From Streptomyces sp. TG1A-8 (GTDB lineage: Bacteria; Actinomycetota; Actinomycetes; Streptomycetales; Streptomycetaceae), in NCBI RefSeq assembly GCF_030499535.1, contig NZ_JASTLB010000001.1:1798001-1862000 (forward strand): DNA of 64,000 nucleotides, given 5' to 3'. Below are positions 42,062 through 52,332 of the stretch, in pieces (the first letter of the stretch is position 1; the number at the start of each line of letters is the position of its first letter). The notes beneath the pieces were generated by a model. That model had not been told where the DNA came from and ran no database searches. It was given only the letters and a program-made list of their open reading frames with translations. The position numbers and the translations under genes were made by a program.

Positions 42062-42985
42062 TCAGGACAGCTGCGACTGCACCTGGGCGGAGATCAGTTC
42101 CAGGTGGTCGAGGTCGGCCAGGTCCAGGATCTGGAGGTAGACGCGCTGCGAGCCGGCCTCGGCGTAACGGCCGATCCTGTCGACCACCTCGGCCGGGGAG
42201 CCGGCCAGGCCGTTGGCCTTCAGCTCGTCCACCTCGCGGCCGATCGCGGCGGCACGGCGGGCGACCTCCTGGTCGTCCTTGCCGACGCAGGCGACGAGGG
42301 CGTTGGAGTAGATCAGGTCGTCGCCCCCGCGGCCCGCCTCCTCCGCGGCGGCGCGCACCCGGCCGAACTGGCGCTCGCTGTCCTCGACCGAGGCGAAGGG
42401 CATGTTGAACTCGTCGGCGTAGCGCGCCGTGAGGCGCGGGGTGCGGCTCGCGCCGCGTCCGCCGATGAGCACCGGGATCCTCGCCTGGGCGGGCTTGGGC
42501 AGCGCGGGCGAGCCGGTGAGGTCGTAGAACGTGCCGTGGAAGTCGAACGTCTCGCCCACCTCGGTCGCCCAGAGCCCGGTGACGATCTCCAGCTGCTCCT
42601 CCAGGCGCCCGAACTTCTCCTTCGGGAAGGGGATGCCGTACGCCTTGTGTTCCTCCTCGTACCAGCCGGCGCCCAGACCCAGCTCCACGCGGCCGCCGGA
42701 CATCTGGTCGACCTGGGCCACCTGGATGGCGAGCACGCCCGGCAGCCGGAAGGTGCCGGCCGTCATCAGGGTTCCCAGCCGGATGCGCTTGGTCTCCCGG
42801 GCCAGCCCGGCCAGGGTGATCCAGGCGTCCGTGGGACCGGGGAGGCCGTCCACGTCACCCATCTTCAGGTAGTGGTCGGAACGGAAGAAGGCGTCGAAGC
42901 CCAGGTCCTCGGTGGCCTTCGCCACGGTGAGCAAGGTGTCGTAGGTGGCCCCCTGCTGGGGCTCGGTGAAGATTCGAAGGTCCAT
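42062..42985 (-). CDS. F420-dependent LLM-class oxidoreductase
   Basis: A 307-residue luciferase-like TIM-barrel protein starting MDLRIFTEPQQGATYDTLL. It shows FRSDHYLKMGD, ETKRIRLGTLMTAGTFR, GRVELGLGAGWYEEEH and IPVLIGGRG, the layout of actinobacterial F420-dependent LLM oxidoreductases. The substrate is unknown. It is monocistronic between the Pnkp pseudogene and a DUF6099-like gene. AGGATGGA precedes the ATG at 42985; a longer GTG/ATG start would add an unsupported leader. Confidence 0.88.
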   Translation of the reverse strand: MDLRIFTEPQQGATYDTLLTVAKATEDLGFDAFFRSDHYLKMGDVDGLPGPTDAWITLAGLARETKRIRLGTLMTAGTFRLPGVLAIQVAQVDQMSGGRVELGLGAGWYEEEHKAYGIPFPKEKFGRLEEQLEIVTGLWATEVGETFDFHGTFYDLTGSPALPKPAQARIPVLIGGRGASRTPRLTARYADEFNMPFASVEDSERQFGRVRAAAEEAGRGGDDLIYSNALVACVGKDDQEVARRAAAIGREVDELKANGLAGSPAEVVDRIGRYAEAGSQRVYLQILDLADLDHLELISAQVQSQLS

Positions 42986-43057
42986 GCGTCCATCCTGCAC
43001 GGCGACGGCCCCGCCGACCGCACCGGCACCGCCCGGCACGCGGAGCGGGCCCCGCCC

Positions 43058-43543
43058 TCAGACGCCGGAGGGGCTGTCCTCGGTGTCCCCGGACAGGATC
43101 TCCTCGCGCGCCGCCAGCTTGCGCAGCATCCCCAGGACCCGGTCCCGGGACTCGTCCGCCGCGTCGATGGCCTCCATGCACTGCCAGTACGTCGTCTCGT
43201 CGGCCGCGGCACTGGCCATCACGACCAGGGCCATGCCGACCTCGCCGAGCAGGCCGCCGAGACCGAGCAGGGTCCGGCGGGCGTCGTCCAGCTCGGTGAG
43301 CTGGGCGGCGCGCAGGTCACCGGGGTCCAGTTCGGGAGGGTCCAGGACGCCGCAGCCCCGGCCCGCCAGCTCGGTCAGGCCCAGCGCCTCGCCCCGCAGC
43401 TCCGGCGGGCCGGACACCGCGAGGCGGCTGCCGATCGCCTGGGCCAGGGCCTGGGCCTGCCACACCTCCGCCATGATCCCGGGCGTGTCACCGCCTCCCG
43501 CCAGGGCCCGCCTGCTCGTCCCTATGAGCCGCACCGCATCCAT
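43058..43543 (-). CDS. Streptomyces conserved protein (DUF6099-like)
   Basis: A 161-residue, mostly helical soluble protein beginning MDAVRLIGTSRRALAGG, with SAAADETTYWQCMEAIDAADESRDRVLGML near the C-terminus. It resembles a Streptomyces-restricted family without known function. The preceding sequence (43560-43620) is AT-rich for this genome and probably holds its promoter. Confidence 0.7.
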   Translation of the reverse strand: MDAVRLIGTSRRALAGGGDTPGIMAEVWQAQALAQAIGSRLAVSGPPELRGEALGLTELAGRGCGVLDPPELDPGDLRAAQLTELDDARRTLLGLGGLLGEVGMALVVMASAAADETTYWQCMEAIDAADESRDRVLGMLRKLAAREEILSGDTEDSPSGV

Positions 43544-43673
43544 GGGCTGCCCCCGTCCGCTCCGCCGTGCCCACTCGCACGTCCTCTTCAACTCTCTTCT
43601 TCACTACCCAGAGTGAGGGGCATTGAGACGAAAAACCAGAGGTAGACCGAATTTTGCGGACAACAATTCGGAT

Positions 43674-44111
43674 TCAGCGAGAGTTTTGACTACACTGAGT
43701 GATATCGGAATGAGGCGGTCCGGCCGCGGGGGGACGCCCCCGCGAGGCGGCCGGCGTGGTCCGCGCGGGCTCCGCGGCGTCCGGGTCCGGGGGCGGGAAG
43801 CGCCGTTCGTTGCGGTCGATCTTGGCGGCCAGGGCCGCCAGCGGGTCGACGCCGAGGACCTCGCACAGCTGCAGGAGGTAGGCGAGGACGTCCGCCACCT
43901 CGTCCCTGACCCGGTGGGCGGTGCCGGGGTCGTCCATCACCCGGGCCGATTCCTCCGGGGTCAGCCACTGGAAGATCTCCACCAGTTCGGAGGCCTCCAC
44001 GCTCAGGGCGGTGACGAGGTTCTTGGGGGTGTGGTAGGGCTGCCAGTGGCGCACGGCGGCGAACTCGGCGAGTCTGCGCTGGAGTCCGGCCAGGTCGGGG
44101 TGTTCCGTCAC
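43674..44111 (-). CDS. MazG-like nucleotide pyrophosphohydrolase
   Basis: A 145-residue protein of the MazG/RS21-C6 (dCTPase-like) type. The E-x2-E-x(12)-E-x2-D metal motif appears as LSVEASELVEIFQW, followed by RDEVADVLAYLLQL. It hydrolyses non-canonical or excess (d)NTPs to NMP and PPi. Its GTG start overlaps the stop of the upstream ATPase (GTGA). The last 30 or so residues, Pro-rich then QCSQNSR, are unlike the family and run into AT-rich DNA, so the natural end may have been lost. Confidence 0.85.
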   Translation of the reverse strand: MTEHPDLAGLQRRLAEFAAVRHWQPYHTPKNLVTALSVEASELVEIFQWLTPEESARVMDDPGTAHRVRDEVADVLAYLLQLCEVLGVDPLAALAAKIDRNERRFPPPDPDAAEPARTTPAASRGRPPAAGPPHSDITQCSQNSR

Positions 44112-45469
44112 GGGGTCAGGTGTACCACCGTGACGCCCCGGATCCCGGTGGCCCAGGAGGCGTCGCTCACCGCGGCCACGCAGCGGATGTGGCCGCGCTC
44201 GCCCATCCGGGCCGCCGTCCTCAGCAGTTCGCCGCGCTGGCCGGGGTCGAGGCCGCGGTCGAAGCCGTCGGCGAGCACGGTGAGGGTGCGCAGCGCGTCG
44301 GGCACCTCGCCCGGCGCGTCCACGTCCAGGACCCCGGGTCCAGTGAGCAGCACCAGCGCCAGCGCGAGATAGCGCAGCTCGCCGTCGCCGAGCAGCGCGA
44401 GCTCGGTGCGGAAGCCGTCGCCGCGGTCGAGCAGCGCCCGGACCGTACCGTCGGACCGGGGTTCGGCGACCAGGTCGGCGACCGGGCCGGCGCAGCCCGC
44501 GCGCAGGACCTCGACGAGCTGGGCGTGCCGGCGTCCGCACTCGGCGCGGGTGCGCCACACGACGTCGGCGAGGTTGCCGCAGCCGGGCAGGAGCCGTCCG
44601 GAAGCCGCGGGGACGGGGCCGCGCATGTGCGCGGGCCGGGGGTCGCAGGCGAAGACCGAACGCAGGGCGACGACCATCTGCTCGGCGGCGGCGAGCACCC
44701 GCCGCTGGCCGTCCGTCCTGCCGGCCACGCGCAGCGGCAGCAGGGCGGTGCCGAGCCGGTCGTCGGGCAGCGGGGCGCGGGTCACCGGGGAGGAGCCCGC
44801 GGTGTGCCAGGCGGCCTGGACCGTCCGGCGGCCGGGGTCGCGCAGGGCGGTCTGCAGCAGGACGACCCCGTCGGCGGTCAGCCGCTCCCCCACGATGCGC
44901 AGTTCGGGCTCGGCCTGGACGGCGACGTCGAGCCGCACCGGCCCCTCGGCGCCGTCGGCCGTGCACCCGATGCGGAAACCCCGCCTCCCCCCGGCGTCGG
45001 GCAGCGCCCGCTCGGGCACGCAGGCGACGGGGTCCGCGAACACCTCCGCGAGCGCGGCCCCGCCGCCGAGCCGGGCGAGCGCCTCGTAGGCGGTCAGCGC
45101 GGTGGACTTCCCGGTCCCGCTGGGCCCGGCGAGCACGGTGACGGGTCCCAGCGGGAAGACGGCCCGCCGGTGCCCGGCGAAGGCGGACAGCCGCACCTCG
45201 GTGACGCGGGCGCGGACGTCGAGGGGGCGCGGGCCCGACGGCGGCCCGTCCCCGCCGCCGCGGGCGGACCGCGCCGGCAGGACCGCTCCGACGGACTCCG
45301 GGGGCTCGGGCCAAACGGCTCGGCCGGGCGGGACGGCACCGGCCGGGCCGGTCGGTTCGGCCGGACTGATCGGTTCGGTCGACCCGGTCGTGGGTGGGGG
45401 CGCGGTGGGCGCGGAGGGCACGGGCATATGCGGACGGTAGGGCCCGGCCGACGCGGTGAACCGTTTCAC
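44108..45469 (-). CDS. AAA-type ATPase, RecF/SMC-like
   Basis: A protein of up to 453 residues with a Pro/Ala-rich N-terminus of about 85 residues, then VTEVRLSAFAGHRRAVFPLG and a Walker A loop, GPSGTGKST. A later LALLGDGELRYLALALVLL region resembles the ABC-signature/Walker B part of RecF-type ATPases; the Walker B Asp is probably in VLDVDAPGEVPDAL. The coupling to the MazG-like gene suggests one pathway, perhaps nucleotide-pool or DNA maintenance. The start is uncertain: GTG 45469 has a weak GGAAGG, and ATG 45427 is the alternative. Confidence 0.75.
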   Translation of the reverse strand: MKRFTASAGPYRPHMPVPSAPTAPPPTTGSTEPISPAEPTGPAGAVPPGRAVWPEPPESVGAVLPARSARGGGDGPPSGPRPLDVRARVTEVRLSAFAGHRRAVFPLGPVTVLAGPSGTGKSTALTAYEALARLGGGAALAEVFADPVACVPERALPDAGGRRGFRIGCTADGAEGPVRLDVAVQAEPELRIVGERLTADGVVLLQTALRDPGRRTVQAAWHTAGSSPVTRAPLPDDRLGTALLPLRVAGRTDGQRRVLAAAEQMVVALRSVFACDPRPAHMRGPVPAASGRLLPGCGNLADVVWRTRAECGRRHAQLVEVLRAGCAGPVADLVAEPRSDGTVRALLDRGDGFRTELALLGDGELRYLALALVLLTGPGVLDVDAPGEVPDALRTLTVLADGFDRGLDPGQRGELLRTAARMGERGHIRCVAAVSDASWATGIRGVTVVHLTP

Positions 45470-45515
45470 CCGACGCGCCTTCCCACGATCGGGCGACCGC
45501 GGGACCCGCGCCGGC

Positions 45516-45908
45516 TCAGCCGCCGGAGAGCCCGGCCGCCCCCTCCATCAGCCCGCTGACCTCCGTACCGGGCGGGGTGAGCAGGAAGACGTTGCGGTCG
45601 ACGCGGTGCATCCCGCTGCCCAGGCCGAAGACGACGCCGGTGCTGAAGTCCAGGACGCGCTTGGCCACCTCGCCCTCCGCACCGGACAGGTCGAGCAGGA
45701 CCGGCGCGCCGGCCATCACGGTCTCGGCGACCTCGCGGGCGTCCGCGAACACGTTGACCCGCAGGACGACGAACCGGCGCCGCGTCTCGGTCTCCGCGTC
45801 CGGCAGCGAGCGGTGGTCCACGGCGGAGGGCCAGGCGTCCCGGCCCCGCAGCGGCACCACCTGGGCGAGCCCTTCCCACTGCTCATCGGTGACGTCGTAA
45901 CGGCTCAC
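45516..45908 (-). CDS. SepF-like protein
   Basis: A 130-residue protein. The C-terminal 85 residues form a SepF domain (RRFVVLRVNVFADAREVAETVMAGAPVLLDLSG, then AKRVLDFSTGVVFGLGSGMHRVDRNVFLLTP). SepF links FtsZ rings to the membrane; Streptomyces carries paralogs beside the main one in the dcw cluster. This one lacks the N-terminal amphipathic helix and is outside a division cluster, so it is a paralog of unknown role. The GTG start at 45908 has GGGGGAG upstream. Confidence 0.85.
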   Translation of the reverse strand: MSRYDVTDEQWEGLAQVVPLRGRDAWPSAVDHRSLPDAETETRRRFVVLRVNVFADAREVAETVMAGAPVLLDLSGAEGEVAKRVLDFSTGVVFGLGSGMHRVDRNVFLLTPPGTEVSGLMEGAAGLSGG

Positions 45909-46133
45909 CGGCTCCCCCTGACCTGACTCGCGTTCGATGCCTGCACCAGCCAATTCTTACGCCAAGTCACCCGTTCAGCCGAACTACGACACGCAACGCC
46001 ACCGTGCGGTCATCCCCTCCCCGATCCCCTCGTGGGCCACATGTGCGAATACGCCCCGTTCTTGCCACCCTCACACGCGGCTCTTCACCCGCCGTCGCGC
46101 GCCGCTCACCGGCCGCCACTAGCGTGCGGTGCC

Positions 46134-47209
46134 GTGCACTTGGCAGACACACAGCAGGTGGCACCCGGTCGGCGGACGCAGTCGGTGGTGTCCGCCGACC
46201 CGGGGGCCCCGGCCGGCGCCCCGGACGGCTCCGTGCCGTGGCACCGGGTGCTGACGCTGCTCGCCGACGTGAGCCTCTTCATCGGCACGCGCGCGGTGTG
46301 GACGCAGGCGGCCACGCACCGCCCGGCCCTCGTGGCGGTCGTCTCGGTCTGCTACGTCTGCGTCCTGGGGTGCGGCGTCCTCGCCCTGACGGTCCGCCGG
46401 ACCCGCTCGCTGGCCCGGCTGGACCTGGCGGTGCTGCTCACCGCGGTCTTCCTCGCCCTGTGCGCCTGGGCCCTGGACCACGCGGGCGGCGACGAGGCGG
46501 CGCTGACCGCCCAGGCCGCGCGCGAACTGATCGCCGGGCACCCGGTGTACGGGCAGCCCTGGCCCTGGCTGTTCCACGGCGGGGGCGTCGCCCCGACGCC
46601 GACCAGCGACGGCGGGTACGACTTCACCTACGGCTATCCCCCGCTCGCGCCGCTGCTCACCGCGCCGTTGCTGTGGCTGGGCCGCGGCGGTGCCCCGGCG
46701 ACGGCGGCGGCGACCCTCGCGCTGCTCGCCGGCGCGGTGGCGCTGTGGCGGACGCTGCCCGTGCCGTGCCGTGCCGTTCGGCGGCGACGATGGTCTGCCT
46801 GGGCTTCGGCCTCCTGCCGGCCTACGCCCGGCAGGGCTATCCGGCGGTCATCGCGCTGGCCCTGCTGGTCCCGGTGGTGGTGCGCTGGCCGGGGCTGGGC
46901 GGCGGCGGACGGCTCGGCTCGGCCGGGACCGCGCGGGCCGCGCACACCGCGGCGGCCGTCACCCTGCGGGCGCCCGGCGGGCGGTTCGCCCTGCCCGCCC
47001 GCCGGGGCGCCCACCTGCGCCTGCGGGCCTTCACGGCGGGCCCGCAGACGCTCTCCACCCTGGACGTGCGGCCGGCGGAGCTGCGCGGCCGGCGACACGC
47101 GGACGCCACGCCGGCCGGCGCGCGGGTCCCGCGGGAGGCGCAGGTCACAGCCGCGGAGAGGGAAACGTCACAGCTCTCGCTTCGGTCCCACTCGAGCGTA
47201 CTGCCCTAG
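46134..47209 (+). pseudogene. Frameshifted membrane-protein gene
   Basis: The first frame, from about VHLADTQQVAPGRR, encodes hydrophobic helices and a periplasmic-looking region (GHPVYGQPWPW, FTYGYPPLAPLL), as in large polytopic Streptomyces glycosyltransferase-like membrane proteins. At 46761-46775 GTGCC is present three times. With two copies the frame would read on as PCRSAATMVCLGFGLLPAYA; with three it shifts. The second half is shorter than expected and ends in an Arg/Ala-rich tail without more helices, so a deletion is also likely. The start could be GTG 46134 or a later GTG. Confidence 0.65.
46761..46775 (+). repeat. GTGCC x3 tandem repeat at the frameshift
   Basis: Three perfect copies of a pentanucleotide. 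Removing one restores a continuous membrane-protein frame, so slippage here explains the break. Confidence 0.75.
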
Positions 47210-47219
47210 CATCCGAGCC

Positions 47220-49028
47220 ATGACGGTCCTGCCTGACGACGGGCTCCCGCTGGCCGCCGAGTTCCCTGACGCGACACACGAGCAGTGGCAACGCCTCGTC
47301 GAGGGCGTGCTGCGCAAGTCCGGCAAGGAAGTCTCGGGCGAGGCAGCCGAGGAAGCCCTGTCCACCACGCTCGAGGACGGGCTGCGCACCCGGCCCCTGT
47401 ACACCGCGCGCGACGGCGCGCCCGACCCCGGCCTGCCGGGCTTCGCCCCGTTCGTGCGCGGCGCCCGGCCCGAGGGGGGCACGGCGGGCGGCTGGGACGT
47501 GCGGCAACGGCACGCGGCGCTCGCCGAGGGCGCGGTGCTGACGGACCTGGAGAACGGCGTCACCTCGCTGTGGCTGGTGCTCGGCGAGGGCGGTATCCCG
47601 GTCGCGGACCTGGGCCGCGCCCTCGACGGCGTGCACCTCGACCTGGCGCCGGTCGTCCTGGACGCCGGCCGCGACACCGCGGCCGCCGCCGAGGCGCTGC
47701 TGCGGCTGTACGAGGCCGGGGGCGCCGGCCCGCAGGCCGTCCGCGGCAACCTGGGCGCGGACCCGCTCGGATACGAGGCCCGTACCGGCACCGCGCTGGA
47801 CTTCGCGCCGTTCGCCGAGCTGGCCGCGCGCTGCGCCGAGCGGTACCCGGGACTGCGCGCGCTGACCGTGGACGCGCTGCCGTACCACGAGGCGGGCGGT
47901 TCGGCCGCGCAGGAGCTGGGCGCCTCGCTCGCCACCGGGGTGGCGTACCTGCGCGGGCTGACCGGGGCCGGTCTCGGCGTCGAGGCGGCCTGCGCGCAGC
48001 TGGAGTTCCGTTACGCGGCCACCGCCGACCAGTTCCTGACCATCGCCAAGCTGCGCGCCGCGCGCCGGCTGTGGGCGCGGGTGGCCGAGGTGTGCGGGGC
48101 GCCGGCCGCGGGCGCGCAGGTCCAGCACGCCGTGACGTCGCCGGTGATGATGACCCGCCGCGACCCGTGGGTGAACATGCTGCGCACCACGGTCGCCACG
48201 CTCGCGGCCGGGGTCGGCGGCGCCGGCTCGGTGACCGTGCTGCCGTTCGACCACTCGCTCGGCCTGCCCGACGCCTTCGCCCGCCGCATCGCCCGCAACA
48301 CCTCCACGATCCTGATCGAGGAGTCCCACCTGGCCCGGGTGATCGATCCGGCGGGCGGCTCCTGGTACGTCGAGCGGCTGACCGACGAACTCGCGGGCGT
48401 CGCCTGGGAGTTCTTCCGGTCCGTCGAGCGGGACGGCGGGCAGGCGGCCGTGCTGCGCTCCGGCCGGATCCGCACGGACCTGGCCACGACGTGGGCGCAG
48501 CGGTCCAAGCAGCTCGCCAAGCGGCGCGAACCCGTCACCGGGGTCAGCGAGTTCCCGGACCTCGCCGAGAAGCCGGTCGTGCGCGAACCCGCGCCCGAGC
48601 CGCCGTCCGGGGGCCTGCCCCGGGTGCGCCGGGACGAGGCGTTCGAGGCGCTGCGCGCCCGCTCCGACGCCCACCTGGCCGCGACGGGCGCGCGCCCCAG
48701 GGTCTTCCTCGCCACGCTGGGCTCGGCCGCCGAGCACACCGCCCGCTCGACGTTCGCCGCCAACCTGTTCCAGGCGGGCGGCATCGAGCCGGTCACCGGG
48801 GGCCGCTTCGAGGACAGCGGCGCCACCGAGGCCGTGCTGTGCTCCAGCGACGCGCTCTACGCCGAAGGGGCGGAGCAGGCCGCCCGGTCACTGCGCGCGG
48901 CCGGCGCCCGGCACGTGTTCCTCGCGGGCCGCCCGGCCGGCCACCCGGGCGTCGACTCGTACGTCTTCGCGGGCTGTGACGCCGTCGACGTCCTGTCCGC
49001 GACCCTCGACCGCATGGGAGTGTCCTGA
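47220..49028 (+). CDS. mutA: Methylmalonyl-CoA mutase small subunit
   Basis: A 602-residue protein homologous to the large subunit but lacking the complete B12-binding His motif: the C-terminal domain reads [25 protein letters not shown] where the large subunit has G-x-DGHDRG. It pairs with MutB to interconvert succinyl-CoA and methylmalonyl-CoA. The ATG at 47220 follows the end of the broken membrane gene by 10 bp. Its stop overlaps the mutB start (TGATG). It links to polyketide precursor and propionate metabolism but lacks a SARP operator. Confidence 0.95.
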   Translation: MTVLPDDGLPLAAEFPDATHEQWQRLVEGVLRKSGKEVSGEAAEEALSTTLEDGLRTRPLYTARDGAPDPGLPGFAPFVRGARPEGGTAGGWDVRQRHAALAEGAVLTDLENGVTSLWLVLGEGGIPVADLGRALDGVHLDLAPVVLDAGRDTAAAAEALLRLYEAGGAGPQAVRGNLGADPLGYEARTGTALDFAPFAELAARCAERYPGLRALTVDALPYHEAGGSAAQELGASLATGVAYLRGLTGAGLGVEAACAQLEFRYAATADQFLTIAKLRAARRLWARVAEVCGAPAAGAQVQHAVTSPVMMTRRDPWVNMLRTTVATLAAGVGGAGSVTVLPFDHSLGLPDAFARRIARNTSTILIEESHLARVIDPAGGSWYVERLTDELAGVAWEFFRSVERDGGQAAVLRSGRIRTDLATTWAQRSKQLAKRREPVTGVSEFPDLAEKPVVREPAPEPPSGGLPRVRRDEAFEALRARSDAHLAATGARPRVFLATLGSAAEHTARSTFAANLFQAGGIEPVTGGRFEDSGATEAVLCSSDALYAEGAEQAARSLRAAGARHVFLAGRPAGHPGVDSYVFAGCDAVDVLSATLDRMGVS

Positions 49029-51202
49029 TGGGAATCCCCGACTTCTCCGGCATCGAGCTGGGGACGCCGGCCGTCGCCGGCGGTGCCGAGCAGTGGCGCA
49101 CGGCCGCCGGTCGGGCGGCCGGCACCGCGGAGCCGTTGTGGGAGACGCCGGAGGGCATCGGGGTCAAGCCGCTGTACACCGGCCGTGACCTGGAGGGCCT
49201 GGACTTCCTCGGCACCTACCCGGGCATCGCGCCGTACCTGCGCGGCCCGTACCCGACGATGTACGTCAACCAGCCCTGGACGATCCGCCAGTACGCGGGC
49301 TTCTCCACCGCCGAGGAGTCCAACGCCTTCTACCGGCGCAACCTCGCGGCCGGGCAGAAGGGCCTGTCGGTCGCCTTCGACCTGCCCACGCACCGCGGCT
49401 ACGACAGCGACCACCCGCGGGTGACCGGCGACGTCGGCATGGCGGGCGTGGCGATCGACTCGATCCTCGACATGCGGCAGCTGTTCGACGGGATCCCGCT
49501 GGACCGGATGACGGTGTCGATGACGATGAACGGCGCGGTGCTACCGGTGCTGGCGCTGTACATCGTGGCCGCCGAGGAGCAGGGCGTGCCGCCCGAGAAG
49601 CTGGCGGGGACCATCCAGAACGACATCCTCAAGGAGTTCATGGTCCGCAACACCTACATCTACCCGCCGAAGCCGTCGATGCGGATCATCTCCGACATCT
49701 TCGCGTACACCTCGCGGCGGATGCCCCGCTACAACTCCATCTCCATCTCCGGCTACCACATCCAGGAGGCGGGCGCGACGGCCGACCTGGAGCTGGCGTA
49801 CACCCTCGCCGACGGGGTGGAGTACATCCGGGCGGGCCGGGAGGCGGGCCTGGACGTCGACGCGTTCGCACCCCGGCTGTCGTTCTTCTGGGCGATCGGC
49901 ATGAACTTCTTCATGGAGGTCGCCAAGTTGCGGGCGGCCCGGCTGCTGTGGGCCAAGCTGGTCAGGCAGTTCGACCCGCAGAACGCCAAGTCGCTGTCCC
50001 TGCGCACCCATGCGCAGACCTCGGGCTGGTCGCTGACCGCGCAGGACGTGTTCAACAACGTCACCCGCACGTGCGTGGAGGCGATGGCCGCGACCCAGGG
50101 GCACACCCAGTCGCTGCACACCAACGCCCTCGACGAGGCCCTCGCGCTGCCCACCGACTTCTCGGCGCGCATCGCCCGCAACACCCAGTTGCTCATCCAG
50201 CAGGAGTCGGGCACCACCCGGGTCATCGACCCGTGGGGCGGCAGCGCCTACGTCGAGAAGCTGACCTACGACCTGGCCCGCAAGGCCTGGCAGCACATCG
50301 AGGAGGTGGAACGGGCGGGCGGCATGGCGCAGGCCATCGACGCCGGCATCCCCAAGCTGCGCGTGGAGGAGGCCGCCGCGCGGACGCAGGCCCGCATCGA
50401 CTCCGGACGGCAGCCCGTCATCGGCGTCAACAAGTACCGGGTGGACAGCGACGAGCAGATCGAGGTCCTCAAGGTCGACAACTCCTCGGTGCGCACCCAG
50501 CAGATCGCCAAGCTGCGCCGGCTGCGCGCCGAACGGGACGAGCAGGCCTGCAAGGACGCGCTGGACGCGCTGACCCGGGCGGCCGACGGCGAGGAGAACC
50601 TGCTGGAGCTGGCCGTGCGCGCGGCCCGCGCCAAGGCGACGGTCGGCGAGATCTCCGACGCCCTGGAGAAGGTCTACGGCCGGCACGCGAGCCAGATCCG
50701 TACCATCTCCGGCGTGTACCGCAACGAAGCAGGCCGCTCCCCGTCCGTGGACCGCACGCGCGCCCTGGTGGACCGGTTCGAGCGGGCCGAGGGACGCCGG
50801 CCGCGCATCCTGGTCGCCAAGATGGGCCAGGACGGCCACGACCGCGGCCAGAAGGTGATCGCGACCGCCTTCGCCGACCTCGGCTTCGACGTCGACGTCG
50901 GCCCGCTGTTCCAGACGCCGGAGGAGGTCGCCCGGCAGGCGGTCGAGGCGGACGTGCACGTGGTCGGCGTGTCCTCGCTGGCCGCCGGCCACCTCACCCT
51001 CGTACCGGCGCTGCGCGAGAAGCTCGCCGAGGAGGGCCGGGAGGACATCACGGTCGTGGTCGGCGGGGTGATCCCGCCGCAGGACGTGCCGGTCCTGCTG
51101 GAGAGGGGCGCCGCGGCCGTGTTCCTGCCCGGGACGGTGATCCCGGACGCGGCGTACGACCTGGTGGAGCGACTGTCGGCCGACCTCGGCCTCGACCTGT
51201 AG
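49028..51202 (+). CDS. mutB: Methylmalonyl-CoA mutase large subunit
   Basis: A 724-residue B12-dependent mutase. The TIM-barrel substrate domain has [20 protein letters not shown] and [11 protein letters not shown]. The C-terminal cobalamin domain has [24 protein letters not shown], with the Co-ligating His, then [10 protein letters not shown] and VVVGGVIP. It is the catalytic subunit of the mutA/mutB heterodimer and is coupled to mutA. The GTPase chaperone gene follows 7 bp later, completing the classic actinobacterial set. Confidence 0.97.
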   Translation: MGIPDFSGIELGTPAVAGGAEQWRTAAGRAAGTAEPLWETPEGIGVKPLYTGRDLEGLDFLGTYPGIAPYLRGPYPTMYVNQPWTIRQYAGFSTAEESNAFYRRNLAAGQKGLSVAFDLPTHRGYDSDHPRVTGDVGMAGVAIDSILDMRQLFDGIPLDRMTVSMTMNGAVLPVLALYIVAAEEQGVPPEKLAGTIQNDILKEFMVRNTYIYPPKPSMRIISDIFAYTSRRMPRYNSISISGYHIQEAGATADLELAYTLADGVEYIRAGREAGLDVDAFAPRLSFFWAIGMNFFMEVAKLRAARLLWAKLVRQFDPQNAKSLSLRTHAQTSGWSLTAQDVFNNVTRTCVEAMAATQGHTQSLHTNALDEALALPTDFSARIARNTQLLIQQESGTTRVIDPWGGSAYVEKLTYDLARKAWQHIEEVERAGGMAQAIDAGIPKLRVEEAAARTQARIDSGRQPVIGVNKYRVDSDEQIEVLKVDNSSVRTQQIAKLRRLRAERDEQACKDALDALTRAADGEENLLELAVRAARAKATVGEISDALEKVYGRHASQIRTISGVYRNEAGRSPSVDRTRALVDRFERAEGRRPRILVAKMGQDGHDRGQKVIATAFADLGFDVDVGPLFQTPEEVARQAVEADVHVVGVSSLAAGHLTLVPALREKLAEEGREDITVVVGGVIPPQDVPVLLERGAAAVFLPGTVIPDAAYDLVERLSADLGLDL

Positions 51203-51209
51203 CCGCCCG

Positions 51210-52220
51210 ATGGCAGCGATCGATCTCGGCACGTACGTGAAGGGCGTGCTCGACGGCAGGCGGGCCCTGGTGGCCCGCGCCATCACGCTCGTGGAGTCCA
51301 CCCGGCCTCAGCACCGGGCGCTGGCGCAGGAGTTGCTCACCGAGCTGCTCCCGCACAGCGGCCGGGCGCGGCGGATCGGCGTGAGCGGGGTGCCGGGCGT
51401 GGGCAAGTCGACGTTCATCGACGCGTTCGGCACGCTGCTGACGTCGCGGGGCCACCGGGTGGCGGTGCTCGCCGTGGACCCGTCCTCGACCCGTACCGGC
51501 GGCTCGATCCTCGGCGACAAGACGCGCATGGAACGCCTCGCGGTGGACCCGAACGCCTTCGTCAGGCCCTCCCCCAGCGCGGGCACGCTGGGCGGGGTCG
51601 CCAAGGCCACCCGCGAGTCCATGGTCGTCATGGAGGCGGCGGGCTACGACGTGGTCCTCGTGGAGACCGTCGGCGTCGGCCAGTCGGAGACGGCGGTCGC
51701 CGACATGGTGGACTCCTTCCTGCTGCTGACCCTGGCCCGCACCGGCGACCAGCTGCAGGGCATCAAGAAGGGCGTCCTGGAACTGGCGGACGTGATCGCC
51801 GTCAACAAGGCGGACGGCCCGCACGAGCGCGACGCGCGGGCGGCGGCCCGGGAACTGGCCGGCGCGCTGCGGCTGATGCACGGCAAGGACGCGTTCTGGA
51901 CCCCGCCGGTGCTGCACTGCAGCGCGCGCGAGTCGACGGGTCTGGAGACGGTCTGGGAGCGGCTGGAGCAGCACCGCGCGCTGCTCGACTCCACCGGCCG
52001 GCTCGCCGCCAAACGACGCGACCAGCAGGTCGACTGGACCTGGTCGATGGTCCGCGACGAGCTCCTGGGCCGCCTGCGCGCCCACCCCGCCGTCCGCGCG
52101 AGCGCCCCCGCCCTCGAACAGCAGGTGCGGGACGGCTCCCTGACGGCGACCCGGGCGGCGGAACACATCCTGCGGGCGTTCGAGGGGGAACCGGGTCCGG
52201 ATCCGGGACCGCGGGCGTGA
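51210..52220 (+). CDS. meaB: MeaB/ArgK-family GTPase chaperone of methylmalonyl-CoA mutase
   Basis: A 336-residue G3E GTPase. Walker A is [15 protein letters not shown]. Further motifs are [36 protein letters not shown] and the NKAD guanine-specificity motif. It protects and reloads the B12 cofactor of the mutase. It lies 7 bp after mutB and ends before a double stem-loop. Confidence 0.96.
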   Translation: MAAIDLGTYVKGVLDGRRALVARAITLVESTRPQHRALAQELLTELLPHSGRARRIGVSGVPGVGKSTFIDAFGTLLTSRGHRVAVLAVDPSSTRTGGSILGDKTRMERLAVDPNAFVRPSPSAGTLGGVAKATRESMVVMEAAGYDVVLVETVGVGQSETAVADMVDSFLLLTLARTGDQLQGIKKGVLELADVIAVNKADGPHERDARAAARELAGALRLMHGKDAFWTPPVLHCSARESTGLETVWERLEQHRALLDSTGRLAAKRRDQQVDWTWSMVRDELLGRLRAHPAVRASAPALEQQVRDGSLTATRAAEHILRAFEGEPGPDPGPRA

Positions 52221-52241
52221 GCCGGCGGGTGCTTCCCCGCC

Positions 52242-52330
52242 GGTCCGGCGTCCGCACGGCGGACGCCGGACCGGCACGCGGGAGGGCCGCGCCGGCCGGT
52301 GGGCACAGCCCCGCACCGGCCGGCGCGGCC
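52242..52330. terminator. Two consecutive stem-loops between convergent genes
   Basis: A 14-bp stem (52242-52255 with 52259-52272, 3-nt loop) is followed by a 16-bp stem (52285-52300 with 52315-52330). They fill the gap between meaB and the convergent PAP2 gene, and probably stop transcription from both sides. Confidence 0.85.
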
Positions 52331-52332
52331 GG

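Noticed and set aside
47150..47220. A cobalamin riboswitch before mutA
   Set aside because: The gap after the broken membrane gene is only about 10 bp and shows no B12-box-like sequence.
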